Program-made: the position numbers and the translations under genes
Source of the DNA: Chloroflexota bacterium
GTDB lineage: Bacteria; Chloroflexota; Limnocylindria; Limnocylindrales; CSP1-4
Assembly: GCA_015661135.1 (NCBI GenBank)
Contig: JACVXW010000004.1
Span: 1 to 17,461, forward strand
Reading direction: 5' to 3'
DNA: 17,461 nucleotides
Shown here: positions 6,853 through 14,938 of the stretch, one piece after another
Layout: each line of letters starts with the position of its first letter
Position numbering within the stretch: the stretch's first letter is position 1
The notes under the pieces: model-generated
Database searches by the model: none
The model's input: the letters and a program-made list of their open reading frames with translations, nothing else
Told to the model about the DNA's origin: nothing

Positions 6853-7393
6853 AGAAGGCCTGGTCCGCCAGGTCGCCAAGGTCCGGGCTGATCGCCACGT
6901 AGGCCTTGTTGCCGTCGAAGAAGGTGGTCAACCCGGCCTCGAGGGCCGCTCCGTCGCCGGCCAGCAGTCCGTCGCGGGCTCGGGTCGCGCCGTCGATCAT
7001 CATCGCGTAGGCATCCGCCAGACGGTTTCCGACCGGCGCCGTGAATGCGTATTCCTGAAGCCGCGGAATGTTCTTCTGGTTCTCCGTCAGGAACGTCAGG
7101 GCCGAGTTCAGGACGGTCAGGATCCGCTGGGGATCCTCGGAACCGACGGCCGAGACCACGTCGACGGCCATCGGAGTGAAGTCGTTGTCCGCTGCCCCAA
7201 GGGCGATCGAGGCCTCCACGGTCATCGTCGGCCACCGCGTGGGCTTCGGCCTCAGACTGCCGGACGCCGTTGGGCTCGCGGAATCACCCGGGGCCGGCGT
7301 GGGTGGCCGTTCAGTCGAGCACGCGGCAGCGAGGGTGGCGACCGATAGGAAGACCAGGAGTGCTGCCGCGAGGCGAGACCAGCGAGCCGTCAC
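6827..7393 (-). CDS. Small predicted lipoprotein of unknown function, last gene of operon 2
   Basis: The 188-residue product starts at GTG 7393, which overlaps the TGA of the F ATPase gene (GTGA). The frame is open further upstream, but only this start puts a signal peptide first: VTARWSR, a hydrophobic stretch (8-21), then a lipobox ending AAA-C (Cys25). A Pro/Ser/Thr linker runs to about residue 50. The rest has few prolines and alternates hydrophobic and charged residues (for example LNSALTFLTENQKN), which suggests helices. I recognise no family. Being coupled to a transporter operon and lipid-anchored outside the membrane, it could be an accessory of the importer, but that is inference. 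Its tail overlaps operon 1 by 26 bases in the opposite direction. Confidence 0.72.
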   Translation of the reverse strand: MTARWSRLAAALLVFLSVATLAAACSTERPPTPAPGDSASPTASGSLRPKPTRWPTMTVEASIALGAADNDFTPMAVDVVSAVGSEDPQRILTVLNSALTFLTENQKNIPRLQEYAFTAPVGNRLADAYAMMIDGATRARDGLLAGDGAALEAGLTTFFDGNKAYVAISPDLGDLADQAFFMKRQLLR

Positions 7394-9078
7394 CCGGCGA
7401 CGGCCGTCTCCAGGACGGACTGCGTGGCCGCGGTCTCCTGGACGACCGCCTCGTTGATCTCCTCGGCGAAGTGGCACGCAGCTCGGTGGCCGGTGTCGTC
7501 CAGCACCCTGAGCACCGGTTCCACCGTGGAACACTGCTCCGGGTTGCCCAGGCGCTCGCGCAGCCAGCAGCGGGTGTGGAAACGGCAGCCCGACGGTGGC
7601 GCGGCAGGCGACGGGACGTCCCCCTTGAGGACGAGGCGCTTGCGGCGCTTGCGGGGGTCAGGATCCGGGATCGCCGACAGGAGCGCCACGGTGTACGGGT
7701 GGCGCGGGTTCCGGTACAGCTCCTCCACGGTGCCCTCTTCGGCGATCTTGCCGAGGTACATGACCCCGATCCGGTCGCTGAAGTACTCGACGACCGACAG
7801 GTTGTGGCTGATGAACAGGTACGTCAGGTTCAGGTCCCGCTTCAAGTCCAGGAGAAGGTTGAGGACCTGGCTCTGGATGGAGACGTCGAGCGCCGAAACC
7901 GGCTCGTCGCAGACGACGAAGTCAGGGTTCAGCGCGAGGGCGCGGGCGACGCCAATCCGCTGGCGCTGCCCACCCGAGAACTCGTGCGGGAAGCGACGCG
8001 TGTAGTCACGCCGGAGGCCGACGATCTCGAGCGAATCCTCCACCCGTTTGTCGCGCTCGGCACGATTCGTGATTCCCTGGGCGAACAGGCCCTCGCCGAT
8101 GATGTCCGAGACGGGCATCCGCGGGTTCAGGGACCCGAATGGGTCCTGGAAGATGATCTGCATTTTCCGGCGGAGGGGCCGCATGTCGTCCGGGTCCACG
8201 TCCTCGAGCTCGAGGCCGTTGAACACGACCCGGCCGTCCGTGGGTGGCGTGAGCTGGAGAAGGGTGCGCCCGAGGGTCGTCTTGCCGCAGCCGGATTCGC
8301 CGACGAGGCTGAAGACCTCGCCCGGGTAGATGTCGAAATCCACGCCATCCACGGCGTAGATCGTGCCGATCTGGCGGCGGAGCAGGCCGCCGACGATCGG
8401 GAAGTGCTTCTTGAGCCCGCGAACCGAAACGAGCGGATCCACGTTCCCGTGCCGCTCCCCTTCGGTCATCGCAACGGTCGGCGCGACGGTCATCGCAACG
8501 GCCGGGACGGCCCCCGGGTGGATCACGAGGTCCGCGACCGTGACTTCCTGCTCGAGGACGTCGGCGGTCCTGATTGCTGGTCCCTCGGCGCCGCGAAGCT
8601 CCGTGAACCACCGGCGACTCCCCGTCAGCGACCAGGTGAGCGGCAGCCCGAACCCGACGAAGATCAGCCCGAGCAGCACGACGGCGAACGCCTTGTTGCC
8701 ATCGCCGCCGGACACGCCCATCACGCCGAGGACGAGCGCGACGCCCAGGCCGGCCAGCAACACCCCGACGGTCATGGCGAGCCCGAACGCCCAGAGCTTG
8801 CGGTCCTTGAAACCACGGGTCGCAAGATAGCCGGCGAGCACGAACGCATAGGCCGGCCAGAGCGTGATGAGCAGGTCTCCGGCACCCTTGATCCGAAGGA
8901 AGACAACCGAGACCGCGAGGGTGAACGCGATGACCAGGATGATCGCGAGTATCCCGTACAGGATGGCTCTCGCCCGCAGGAGCCCCGGGACGAGGCGTCT
9001 CCGGAGCTTGCCGCGGACCTGCGGAACAGCGAGACCGTGGTCGAAGGCTGAATCCATGCGGGCTTCGCGGGCCTCCAT
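7390..9078 (-). CDS. Peptide-type ABC transporter ATP-binding protein, F subunit, with N-terminal four-helix membrane domain
   Basis: This 562-residue fusion starts at ATG 9078, sharing one base with the TGA of the D gene (TGATG). Residues 1-37 are polar and basic. Four hydrophobic helices follow at about 38-61, 69-86, 95-121 and 130-151. A linker leads to an F-type ATPase from about residue 213 (LVSVRGLKKHFPIVGG). Walker A GESGCGKT is at 260-267, the Q-loop in IFQDPFGSLNPR, signature FSGGQRQR from 367, Walker B to D391-E392, and the switch His in FISHNLSVVE. The C-terminal extension has all four cysteines. Normal F subunits are about 320-350 residues and lack membrane helices. An internal ATG at 8469 (residue 204) could give a soluble short form, but no Shine-Dalgarno precedes it. 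The frame is unbroken across the junction. Confidence 0.88.
   Translation of the reverse strand: MEAREARMDSAFDHGLAVPQVRGKLRRRLVPGLLRARAILYGILAIILVIAFTLAVSVVFLRIKGAGDLLITLWPAYAFVLAGYLATRGFKDRKLWAFGLAMTVGVLLAGLGVALVLGVMGVSGGDGNKAFAVVLLGLIFVGFGLPLTWSLTGSRRWFTELRGAEGPAIRTADVLEQEVTVADLVIHPGAVPAVAMTVAPTVAMTEGERHGNVDPLVSVRGLKKHFPIVGGLLRRQIGTIYAVDGVDFDIYPGEVFSLVGESGCGKTTLGRTLLQLTPPTDGRVVFNGLELEDVDPDDMRPLRRKMQIIFQDPFGSLNPRMPVSDIIGEGLFAQGITNRAERDKRVEDSLEIVGLRRDYTRRFPHEFSGGQRQRIGVARALALNPDFVVCDEPVSALDVSIQSQVLNLLLDLKRDLNLTYLFISHNLSVVEYFSDRIGVMYLGKIAEEGTVEELYRNPRHPYTVALLSAIPDPDPRKRRKRLVLKGDVPSPAAPPSGCRFHTRCWLRERLGNPEQCSTVEPVLRVLDDTGHRAACHFAEEINEAVVQETAATQSVLETAVAG
8463..8501. repeat. 24-bp direct repeat in the ATPase linker
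   Basis: The 15-mer CGGTCATCGCAACGG occurs at 8463-8477 and again at 8487-8501, 24 bases apart. In the protein this gives two copies of an eight-residue unit beginning VAMT, exactly in the linker between the membrane domain and the ATPase domain. It looks like an in-frame slippage duplication that lengthened the linker. Confidence 0.75.
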
Positions 9079-10184
9079 CAGTGGCCTCCGGTCGGGAGGG
9101 TTCGCCCGAGGTTGAGTGCCGTCCGGTGGCGCTGCAGCGCGTCCGGCAGGCGGCCCGCACCCTCGGAGGTATGCAGATGGCAGCGGGCGAGGTGCCCGCC
9201 GGACCCGACCCGATTGAGGTCTGGGGGGACGGTCCGACAGCGATCCCAGGCATACGGGCAACGCGGCTCGAACCGGCAGGCGGGCGGCAGGTTGAACGGC
9301 GAGGGAACGACGCCCTTGATCGCCGACAGGCGTCCGCCGCGCTTCTCGACCGACGGAATGGACTCGAGCAGGCCCATCGTGTACGGATCGCGGGGTTCGA
9401 GCAGGACCTCGTGGACCGTCCCCTGCTCCACGATCTGCCCCGTGTACATGACGATGACGTTGTCGACCATCTCCGCGACGACGCCGAGGTCGTGGGTGAT
9501 CAGCAGGAGCGCCGAGCCGGTCCGCTGCTGGATCGACTTGAGCAGCTCCAGGATCTGGGCCTGGATGGTCACGTCGAGCGCGGTCGTCGGTTCGTCGGCG
9601 ATGAGCAGCTTGGGCTCGCACGAGAGCGCCATCGCGATCATCACCCGCTGGCGCATGCCGCCGGACATTTCGTGCGGATACTGCTTGACTCGACGCTCTG
9701 GACTCGGGATCCCGACGAGCTGGAGGCTCTCGATCGCGCGATCCATGGCCGCCCGCTTCTTGATCTTCAGGTGGAGTTCCACCTGCTCGGCAATCTGGTC
9801 ACCAATGGTGAACACCGGGTTCAGGCTGGTCAGGGGCTCCTGGAAGATCATCGCGGCGTCGTTGCCGCGGATCTTGCGCATCTCGTCGAGCGGCATCGAC
9901 AGGATCTCGCGCCCGTCGAACCAGACCTCGCTGCCGTCCCCGATGCTGGCCGGCGGGATATCCAGCAGCCGCATGATCGTGAGGGCCGTGACGCTCTTGC
10001 CGGAGCCGGATTCCCCGACGATCCCGAGCGTCTGCCCTCGCTTGAGCGAGAACGAGATGTCGTCCACCGCGGGAACGATCCCGTCGAGGACCTTGAAGTA
10101 CGTCCTGAGGCTCCGGACTTCCAGCAGGACGTCCCGGTCCGGCGGGGCGCCAACCGGCCCCGGGGCGGCGAGCACCTCGGTCAT
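9078..10184 (-). CDS. Peptide/nickel-type ABC transporter ATP-binding protein, D subunit
   Basis: This is the 368-residue cytoplasmic ATPase of operon 2. Walker A GESGSGKS is at 57-64, Q-loop IFQEPLTSLNPV, signature MSGGMRQRV, Walker B LLIADEPTTALD, and switch His in LITHDLGVVAE. The C-terminal extension ACRFEPRC ... DRC ... ARC has all four cysteines of the presumed iron-sulfur site, unlike its operon 1 paralogue. ATG 10184 overlaps the stop of the C permease gene (ATGA). The stop shares a base with the start of the F ATPase. It would form the nucleotide-binding dimer with that F subunit. Confidence 0.93.
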   Translation of the reverse strand: MTEVLAAPGPVGAPPDRDVLLEVRSLRTYFKVLDGIVPAVDDISFSLKRGQTLGIVGESGSGKSVTALTIMRLLDIPPASIGDGSEVWFDGREILSMPLDEMRKIRGNDAAMIFQEPLTSLNPVFTIGDQIAEQVELHLKIKKRAAMDRAIESLQLVGIPSPERRVKQYPHEMSGGMRQRVMIAMALSCEPKLLIADEPTTALDVTIQAQILELLKSIQQRTGSALLLITHDLGVVAEMVDNVIVMYTGQIVEQGTVHEVLLEPRDPYTMGLLESIPSVEKRGGRLSAIKGVVPSPFNLPPACRFEPRCPYAWDRCRTVPPDLNRVGSGGHLARCHLHTSEGAGRLPDALQRHRTALNLGRTLPTGGH

Positions 10185-11197
10185 GCGCGCGTCCTCGGGT
10201 CGAAGGCGTCGCGCAGGCCATCACCAACGAAGTTGACGGCCAGCACCGTGACGATGATCGCGAGTCCCGGGAACGCCGGCCACCACCAGTTGCCCACGAG
10301 CAGGTACGTCAGCGAGTTCGACAGGATGTTGCCCCACGTCGGCGTATATGGGTTGACCCCGAAGCCAAGGAAGCTGATGAACGCCTCGCCGATGATGTTG
10401 CCGGCGACGATCAGCGAAGCGGCGACGACGATCGGCGACAGGGCATTTGGCAGGATGTGCCGGAAGATGATCCGCCGGTCGCGGACGCCAACTGCCCTGG
10501 CGGCCTCGACGAACTCGCGCTCGCGGATGGACAGGAACAGGCTCCGGACGAGCCGGCTGACCCCCATCCAGCTGAAGACTCCGAAGATCAGGATGATCTG
10601 CCAGACGTTGTCCCGCTGGTCCTTGAAGAAGCGCGAGACGACCAGGATCACGAACAGGAGCGGCAGGCTGAGCATGACGTCCACGATCCGCATGAGCACG
10701 TTGTCAAGGAAGCCGCCGATGTACCCGGCGATCGCGCCGACGATCGTCCCGAGGACCACGCCGATCGCCATGCTGCTGAACCCGATGAGCAACGAAGTGC
10801 GGGCCCCGTTCAGGACGAGCGTGAAGACGTCCCATTGGAGCCCGCCAGTCGTCCCGAAGGGATGCGTCAGGCCGTAGCTGGCGCAGGTATGCGGCAGGGA
10901 GGTGGCGAGGTAGTTCGTACAGAACGGCGGAAGGCCCTCGTAGGCCTTCGTGGCCGCGTCCGGGATGTCGTCGACGGTGAAGGGCAGGAAGATCGGGCCG
11001 ACGATCGCCGCCGCGAACATCGTGATGAGCAGTCCGAGCCCGACCATAGCCAAGCGATGGCGCCGGAACTTCCGCCAGACGAGCTCGAACTGGGTGAGCG
11101 ACTTGAGGTTGACCTCGTAGTCGGTTGCGCCACCCTCATCGGGGCCGGACGCGCCGGGATTCACTGGGAGCGCCGCCGGTCCGGGGACCTGTGCCAT
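10181..11197 (-). CDS. Peptide/nickel-type ABC transporter permease, C subunit (BPD_transp_1)
   Basis: This 338-residue inner-membrane subunit has a cytoplasmic N-terminus rich in Pro and Gly, then LVWRKFRRHRLAMVGLGLL (TM1). An external stretch with two cysteines (FCTNYLATSLPHTC) precedes HPFGTTGGLQWDVFTLVLNG, the usual lead-in to the core. The EAA loop is at about 225-256 (REREFVEAARAVG ... LPNALSP), and the end is GDGLRDAFDPRTRA. The ATG at 11197 has a good Shine-Dalgarno (AAGGGAG, seven bases upstream), whose AA belongs to the TAA of the B gene. It is translationally coupled to the D ATPase by an ATGA overlap. Confidence 0.93.
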   Translation of the reverse strand: MAQVPGPAALPVNPGASGPDEGGATDYEVNLKSLTQFELVWRKFRRHRLAMVGLGLLITMFAAAIVGPIFLPFTVDDIPDAATKAYEGLPPFCTNYLATSLPHTCASYGLTHPFGTTGGLQWDVFTLVLNGARTSLLIGFSSMAIGVVLGTIVGAIAGYIGGFLDNVLMRIVDVMLSLPLLFVILVVSRFFKDQRDNVWQIILIFGVFSWMGVSRLVRSLFLSIREREFVEAARAVGVRDRRIIFRHILPNALSPIVVAASLIVAGNIIGEAFISFLGFGVNPYTPTWGNILSNSLTYLLVGNWWWPAFPGLAIIVTVLAVNFVGDGLRDAFDPRTRA

Positions 11198-11209
11198 CGC
11201 AGCGCTCCC

Positions 11210-12304
11210 TTAGTACTTGATCCGCGGATCGACGAACGCATAGGCGATGTCGGCCAGCAGGTTCGCCATGACGACGATCGTGGAGGTGATCATGAGCACC
11301 CCCATGAGAATCGTGTAGTCGAAGTTGCGAATGCCGTCGATCGTCAGCTTGCCGATGCCCGGCCACGAGAAGATGGACTCGGTCACGATCGCGCCCGTGA
11401 ACAGGAATGGGATCTCCAGGCCGATGTTCGTGACGACCGGGAGGAGGGCGTTCCGGAGCGCGTGGCGGAAGTAGACGACCCGGTTCGGGAGGCCCTTCGC
11501 CTTCGCCGTCCGCACGTAGTCCTGGCCGAGGGTCTCGAGCATGCTCGCCCGCACGAACCGCGAGTCCCCGGCGATGTTGACCACGACCAGCGTGACCACC
11601 GGCAGGATCAGGTGCTTGCCGATGTCCTGGAGCGCCGTGAGCGGGGTCGTGCCGAAGTAGGTCCAGTAGGCGTCGCTCCCGAACGGCGGCGACAGGCGCG
11701 TCTCGGTCATTCCGCTGACGGGCAACCACTTCAGGTTCACCCCGAACAGGAAGATCAGCATGAGGCCCAGCCAGAACGTGGGCATGGCGAAGCCCACATA
11801 GGCAAAGACCGTCGCGGCTTGGTCGAAGAAGGAATAGCGCTTGATCGCCGCGAAGACCCCCATGAGGATCGCGATCAGGAGCCAGAAGAAGAGGGCAAAA
11901 CCGGCGAGGATCACCGTCGGGAGGGCCGCCCGCGCAATCCGCGAGCCGACCGGTTCCCCGGAGTCGATCGAGTAGCCAAAGTCGCCGTGGAGGATGCCGT
12001 TGTCGGCGCCGGAGATGCCCGTCGGCAGGAAGTTTGGCCAACCGCTCGGTCCGAGGAACGCAGCGATGCCGTCCTCGTCCGGATTCAGGAGGCCCATCCA
12101 GCGGCCGTACTGGACGGGGATCGGCTCGCGCAGGCCCCACGCCTTCAGGAACTTCTCCTTGGCCGCCGGGGTCATCCGCGGGTTGTTGGCGAACTTCTGG
12201 GCGGGTCCCCCGGGGGCCGCGAGCATGAGTGCGTACGTGACGATCGTGATCCCGATGACGACCGGGATGGCCTGGAGGAGCCGTCGGATCACGTACTTCG
12301 TCAT
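11210..12304 (-). CDS. Peptide/nickel-type ABC transporter permease, B subunit (BPD_transp_1)
   Basis: This 364-residue inner-membrane subunit starts MTKYVIRRLLQAIPVVIGI (TM1), the usual B-type opening. A periplasmic insert of about 60 residues follows, then the core helices. The EAA loop is at about 256-288 (LGQDYVRTAKAKGL ... RNALLP), then TESIFSWPGIG and a DPRIKY end followed by TAA. The loop before the core (SGMTETRLSPPFGSD) is longer than in the operon 1 B subunit. GAGG lies six bases before the ATG at 12304. The gap to the C gene is only 12 bases. Confidence 0.93.
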   Translation of the reverse strand: MTKYVIRRLLQAIPVVIGITIVTYALMLAAPGGPAQKFANNPRMTPAAKEKFLKAWGLREPIPVQYGRWMGLLNPDEDGIAAFLGPSGWPNFLPTGISGADNGILHGDFGYSIDSGEPVGSRIARAALPTVILAGFALFFWLLIAILMGVFAAIKRYSFFDQAATVFAYVGFAMPTFWLGLMLIFLFGVNLKWLPVSGMTETRLSPPFGSDAYWTYFGTTPLTALQDIGKHLILPVVTLVVVNIAGDSRFVRASMLETLGQDYVRTAKAKGLPNRVVYFRHALRNALLPVVTNIGLEIPFLFTGAIVTESIFSWPGIGKLTIDGIRNFDYTILMGVLMITSTIVVMANLLADIAYAFVDPRIKY

Positions 12305-12365
12305 ATGGGTCCTCGGTGAGCTCGCGCCTGAGGAGCCGCCGCCGGGTGGCGGGGCGAGGGAAGAA

Positions 12366-12398
12366 CTCGGGGCGCCCGTCTGAGACGGGCGCCCCGAG
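12366..12398 (-). terminator. Strong hairpin between binding-protein and permease genes of operon 2
   Basis: A perfect 15-bp stem (12366-12380 with 12384-12398, CTCGGGGCGCCCGTC) encloses the three bases TGA. Reading leftward in gene direction, the stem is followed by TTCTTCCCT, a pyrimidine-rich run with several U residues. It lies 32 bases after the receptor stop and about 60 before the permease start, so it could be an intrinsic terminator with read-through or a stabiliser of the receptor mRNA. Confidence 0.8.
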
Positions 12399-12430
12399 GG
12401 CTTACGAACGGGGTTCGGATCGCGGAGCGA

Positions 12431-14272
12431 TCAGCCCTTCACGTACCAGTCGCCGGCGTTCCAGGTCGGACCCGCCTGCGTGCCATTGGCGAAGAAGTTC
12501 CCCAGCCGCGGGCTGAAGAGTTCCACGTTCTTGCGGTAGTAGAGCGGGACCTCGACGGTCTTCTCCACATACACCTGCTGGAAGTCCGCCAGGGCGTGCT
12601 TGATCGCGACGAAGTCGACGGTGCCCCTAACGGTGGCCCACGCCGCGTCGATCGCCGGATCGACGACCTGGGCGTCGTTTCCGCCGTTCGGCTCGAACTG
12701 GCTGCTGTCGTAGCTGTAGTAGCCCTGGTAGGGATCGATCGACGAGCTGAACGCATGCTCGGCGATGTCGAAGTTGCTGCGAGAGAGCGCGCACGGCGTG
12801 TCAATCGTGCTCTCGTTGTAGTCGGCGAAGATGTCCGCCGCGGACACCGGGTTCGGGATCGCCTCGATCCCGACGTCCTTCAGCCAGTCGGCGAGCAGGG
12901 CCTGCGTATCGATCCGGACCTGCCGGAGGGTCGTGCACAGCTCGATCTTGGCGCGAAGGCCGTCCTTCTCCCGGATGCCGTCGCCATCACTGTCGACCCA
13001 GCCACCGGCCTCGAGGATCTCCTTGGCCTTTTCCGGGTCGAACGTCGCCGGGGTCTGGTCCGCGAAGAACCAGGCGGAGGGCGAGATGTTCGTGTTGGCG
13101 ATCTGGACGGTGCCGCCCAGGAGCCGCGAGTTGATCTCGTTCTTGTCGATCGCGAACGGGAGCGCGGCGCGGAATGCCACGTCCGAGACCGGGCAGCCGG
13201 TGCCGCGATCCTGGACGACAGGGTTGCGCGAGCAGCCGCCCGTGCCGGTCGCCGCGTCCATCGGTCCGGCGGACCAGTTCGGGCGCAGGAACTCGTACAG
13301 GAGGGCCGGGATGGCGCTCGTGTTGGCGGTGAGGCCCTGGGCGTCCAGCTTCGGAATGTCCGAATCCTGGAGGTCCGTGGCGAAGTCCACCTCACCGGCG
13401 GCGAAGCCGGCGATCATGGCATCCGCATCGCCGTACCACTTGAAGATCAGGGTGTCGAGATGAGCGGGATTCCCTGTCAGGGAGTTCTTCCAGAATGGAT
13501 TACGAACGAGCCTGACCTCCGCGCCCGGCGTCACGGACTCGAACTTGAACGGGCCCGGAACCGGCAGGTTTGCGACCTCGTCGGCCCGGAAGCCGGCGCC
13601 CTGGATCTGGTCCGCCATCGGGATGGCTTCGAGGTAGTGCCTCGGCAGCGGCCCGATCTGGAGCGTGATGTATGAGGAGAAGATCTCCTTGAAGTGGGCG
13701 ACCATGGTCGTGTCCGACGGACAGTCGTAGGCGGTGATCAGGTCGAAGCCGGAGGTGAGGACACCGACGTTCTCGGGATCGAGCACCCACTCCCACGCGT
13801 ACTTGTAGTCGTCGCACGTAAGGGGCTCGCCATCGGACCACTTCAGGTCGTCCCTGAGCGTCCAGGTGACGGTCATCGCGTCGCCACCGTCGCCGGGAAC
13901 CTTCACGCCGCCGTTGTCGATGGTCGGGACCTCGACCGCCTGGCCCGATGAGTACCGGAAGTCGTCCGTCAGACCACTAACGGAATCCCAGACCGCCGAC
14001 AGGACGTTCGCCTCGGTCACCTGGCTCGAATAGAACGGGTTGAACTGGTTGGCTTCCTGCCAGTCTCCGATGATGATCTGGCCGCCGTCCGTGCCCGCCT
14101 CGACGCGCGTCGAGTAGGTCGAGGTCGTGAGGTCGACCGTCTCCGGGGTCGGGGTCGGCGCGGGTGTGATCACGGGCTCCGTGCTCTGCGCTGGCGACTG
14201 GGTCGCCGCGCCTCCGCACGCCGCGAACACGATCGCCGTGGTCGCGAGCAGAGCCATCATGGGCTTCCGCAT
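12431..14272 (-). CDS. ABC transporter substrate-binding lipoprotein (SBP_bac_5), normal domain order
   Basis: This 613-residue receptor of the operon 2 importer has a signal peptide MRKPMMALLATTAIVFAAC with a lipobox ending at Cys19, then an acidic/Pro/Thr linker. The fold runs in normal order: GGQIIIGDWQEANQFNPF, then LRDDLKWSDGEPL with CDDYKYAW, PVPGPFKFE, FRAALPFAIDKNEIN and FDPEKAKEILEAGG, ending in a VPLYYR block. DSDGDG (427-432) followed by D437 resembles a calcium-binding loop, common in this family next to the domain hinge. The ATG at 14272 is chosen because GGAGGAG lies five bases before it and the signal peptide begins there; the frame is open upstream, with another ATG 17 codons earlier that lacks a ribosome site. 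Substrate unknown. Confidence 0.93.
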   Translation of the reverse strand: MRKPMMALLATTAIVFAACGGAATQSPAQSTEPVITPAPTPTPETVDLTTSTYSTRVEAGTDGGQIIIGDWQEANQFNPFYSSQVTEANVLSAVWDSVSGLTDDFRYSSGQAVEVPTIDNGGVKVPGDGGDAMTVTWTLRDDLKWSDGEPLTCDDYKYAWEWVLDPENVGVLTSGFDLITAYDCPSDTTMVAHFKEIFSSYITLQIGPLPRHYLEAIPMADQIQGAGFRADEVANLPVPGPFKFESVTPGAEVRLVRNPFWKNSLTGNPAHLDTLIFKWYGDADAMIAGFAAGEVDFATDLQDSDIPKLDAQGLTANTSAIPALLYEFLRPNWSAGPMDAATGTGGCSRNPVVQDRGTGCPVSDVAFRAALPFAIDKNEINSRLLGGTVQIANTNISPSAWFFADQTPATFDPEKAKEILEAGGWVDSDGDGIREKDGLRAKIELCTTLRQVRIDTQALLADWLKDVGIEAIPNPVSAADIFADYNESTIDTPCALSRSNFDIAEHAFSSSIDPYQGYYSYDSSQFEPNGGNDAQVVDPAIDAAWATVRGTVDFVAIKHALADFQQVYVEKTVEVPLYYRKNVELFSPRLGNFFANGTQAGPTWNAGDWYVKG

Positions 14273-14277
14273 CAATG

Positions 14278-14284
14278 CTCCTCC
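14278..14284 (-). promoter_or_regulatory. Shine-Dalgarno GGAGGAG for the operon 2 binding protein
   Basis: GGAGGAG five bases before the ATG at 14272 fixes the start. It has the same sequence and the same spacing as the site in front of the operon 1 receptor, consistent with high expression of both receptors. Confidence 0.85.
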
Positions 14285-14434
14285 AACTGGGCGTGGATCG
14301 CCCTGGCGGGCGTCGAACGCCATTCTTCCACTCGTCAGATCGGCCGCTCCGTGCCGCGCACCCGGATCGCACCGACGGTGGTGGACACGGGAAGCGACGG
14401 GCACGGGTGAGCAGCGGCCTTCTGCGCTGCCGGT

Positions 14435-14464
14435 ACTATGGGCAGACCACCCGGGACGTGTCAA
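14435..14464 (-). promoter_or_regulatory. Putative sigma-70 promoter of transporter operon 2
   Basis: On the minus strand a perfect -35 TTGACA (14464-14459) is followed after 18 bases by CATAGT (14440-14435), which matches four of six -10 positions. Predicted initiation near 14428 leaves a leader of about 155 bases. The -35 is bordered by CCCGGG at 14465-14470, with a second CCCGGG at 14450-14455 inside the spacer, a candidate operator arrangement. Confidence 0.6.
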
Positions 14465-14535
14465 CCCGGGAGAGCCCGGACTCGGTCCTCCACGGCTGTG
14501 CCACCGGCGGCTCGATCACCGAGGCGGGCTTCCTG

Positions 14536-14916
14536 TCAGGCCTGGGCGATGAGTTTCTCGTACGTGGCCGGGTCCAGGAGATCGGCCAGCTCCGCGGCGT
14601 CCGAGATGCGCAGTTTGATCATCCATCCGATGCCGTAGGGATCCGCGTTGACGAGCTCCGGCGCGCCCGCGAGGGCGTCGTTGGAAGCCTCGACGGCACC
14701 GGCGATGGGCGCGAACAGGTCACTCACGGCCTTGACCGATTCCACGACCCCGAACACGGCCTGCCGGACCAGAACCCGACCGGCCTCGGGGAGCTCGACG
14801 AAAACGACGTCGCCGAGCTGTTCCGCGGCGAACGCGGTGACGCCGACGGTTGCCGAATCGCCGTCGATGCGGACCCATTCGTGGTCCCGGGTATAACGCA
14901 GATCCGTCGGGACCAT
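14536..14916 (-). CDS. gcvH: Glycine cleavage system H protein
   Basis: This is the 126-residue lipoyl carrier of the glycine cleavage complex. It shuttles the aminomethyl group from P protein to T protein and is reoxidised by L protein, in the cytoplasm. The sequence has the family start RYTRDHEWV, the block LGDVVFVELPEAG, and the lipoylation motif ESVKAVSD with Lys62. The NADPYGIGWMIK block and a YEKLI end follow. Length is normal. The ATG at 14916 lies 22 bases after the gcvT stop; GGGAGG is found about 11 bases before it, a little far, so coupling to gcvT is likely. No gcvP gene follows: the next gene downstream is the transporter receptor. Confidence 0.97.
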   Translation of the reverse strand: MVPTDLRYTRDHEWVRIDGDSATVGVTAFAAEQLGDVVFVELPEAGRVLVRQAVFGVVESVKAVSDLFAPIAGAVEASNDALAGAPELVNADPYGIGWMIKLRISDAAELADLLDPATYEKLIAQA

Positions 14917-14938
14917 CGCCTCTGGTTCCTCCCTGTGG

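Noticed and set aside
7390..8469. A separate F ATPase gene starting at the internal ATG 8469, with an independent membrane-protein gene upstream
   Set aside because: No stop codon separates the parts and no Shine-Dalgarno precedes 8469. A single fusion is simpler; a minor internal start remains possible.
14273..14535. A glycine or other riboswitch in the spacer between gcvH and the operon 2 receptor
   Set aside because: I could not find the conserved cores of the glycine, cobalamin, SAM or TPP classes; only a promoter and short GC-rich hairpins are visible.
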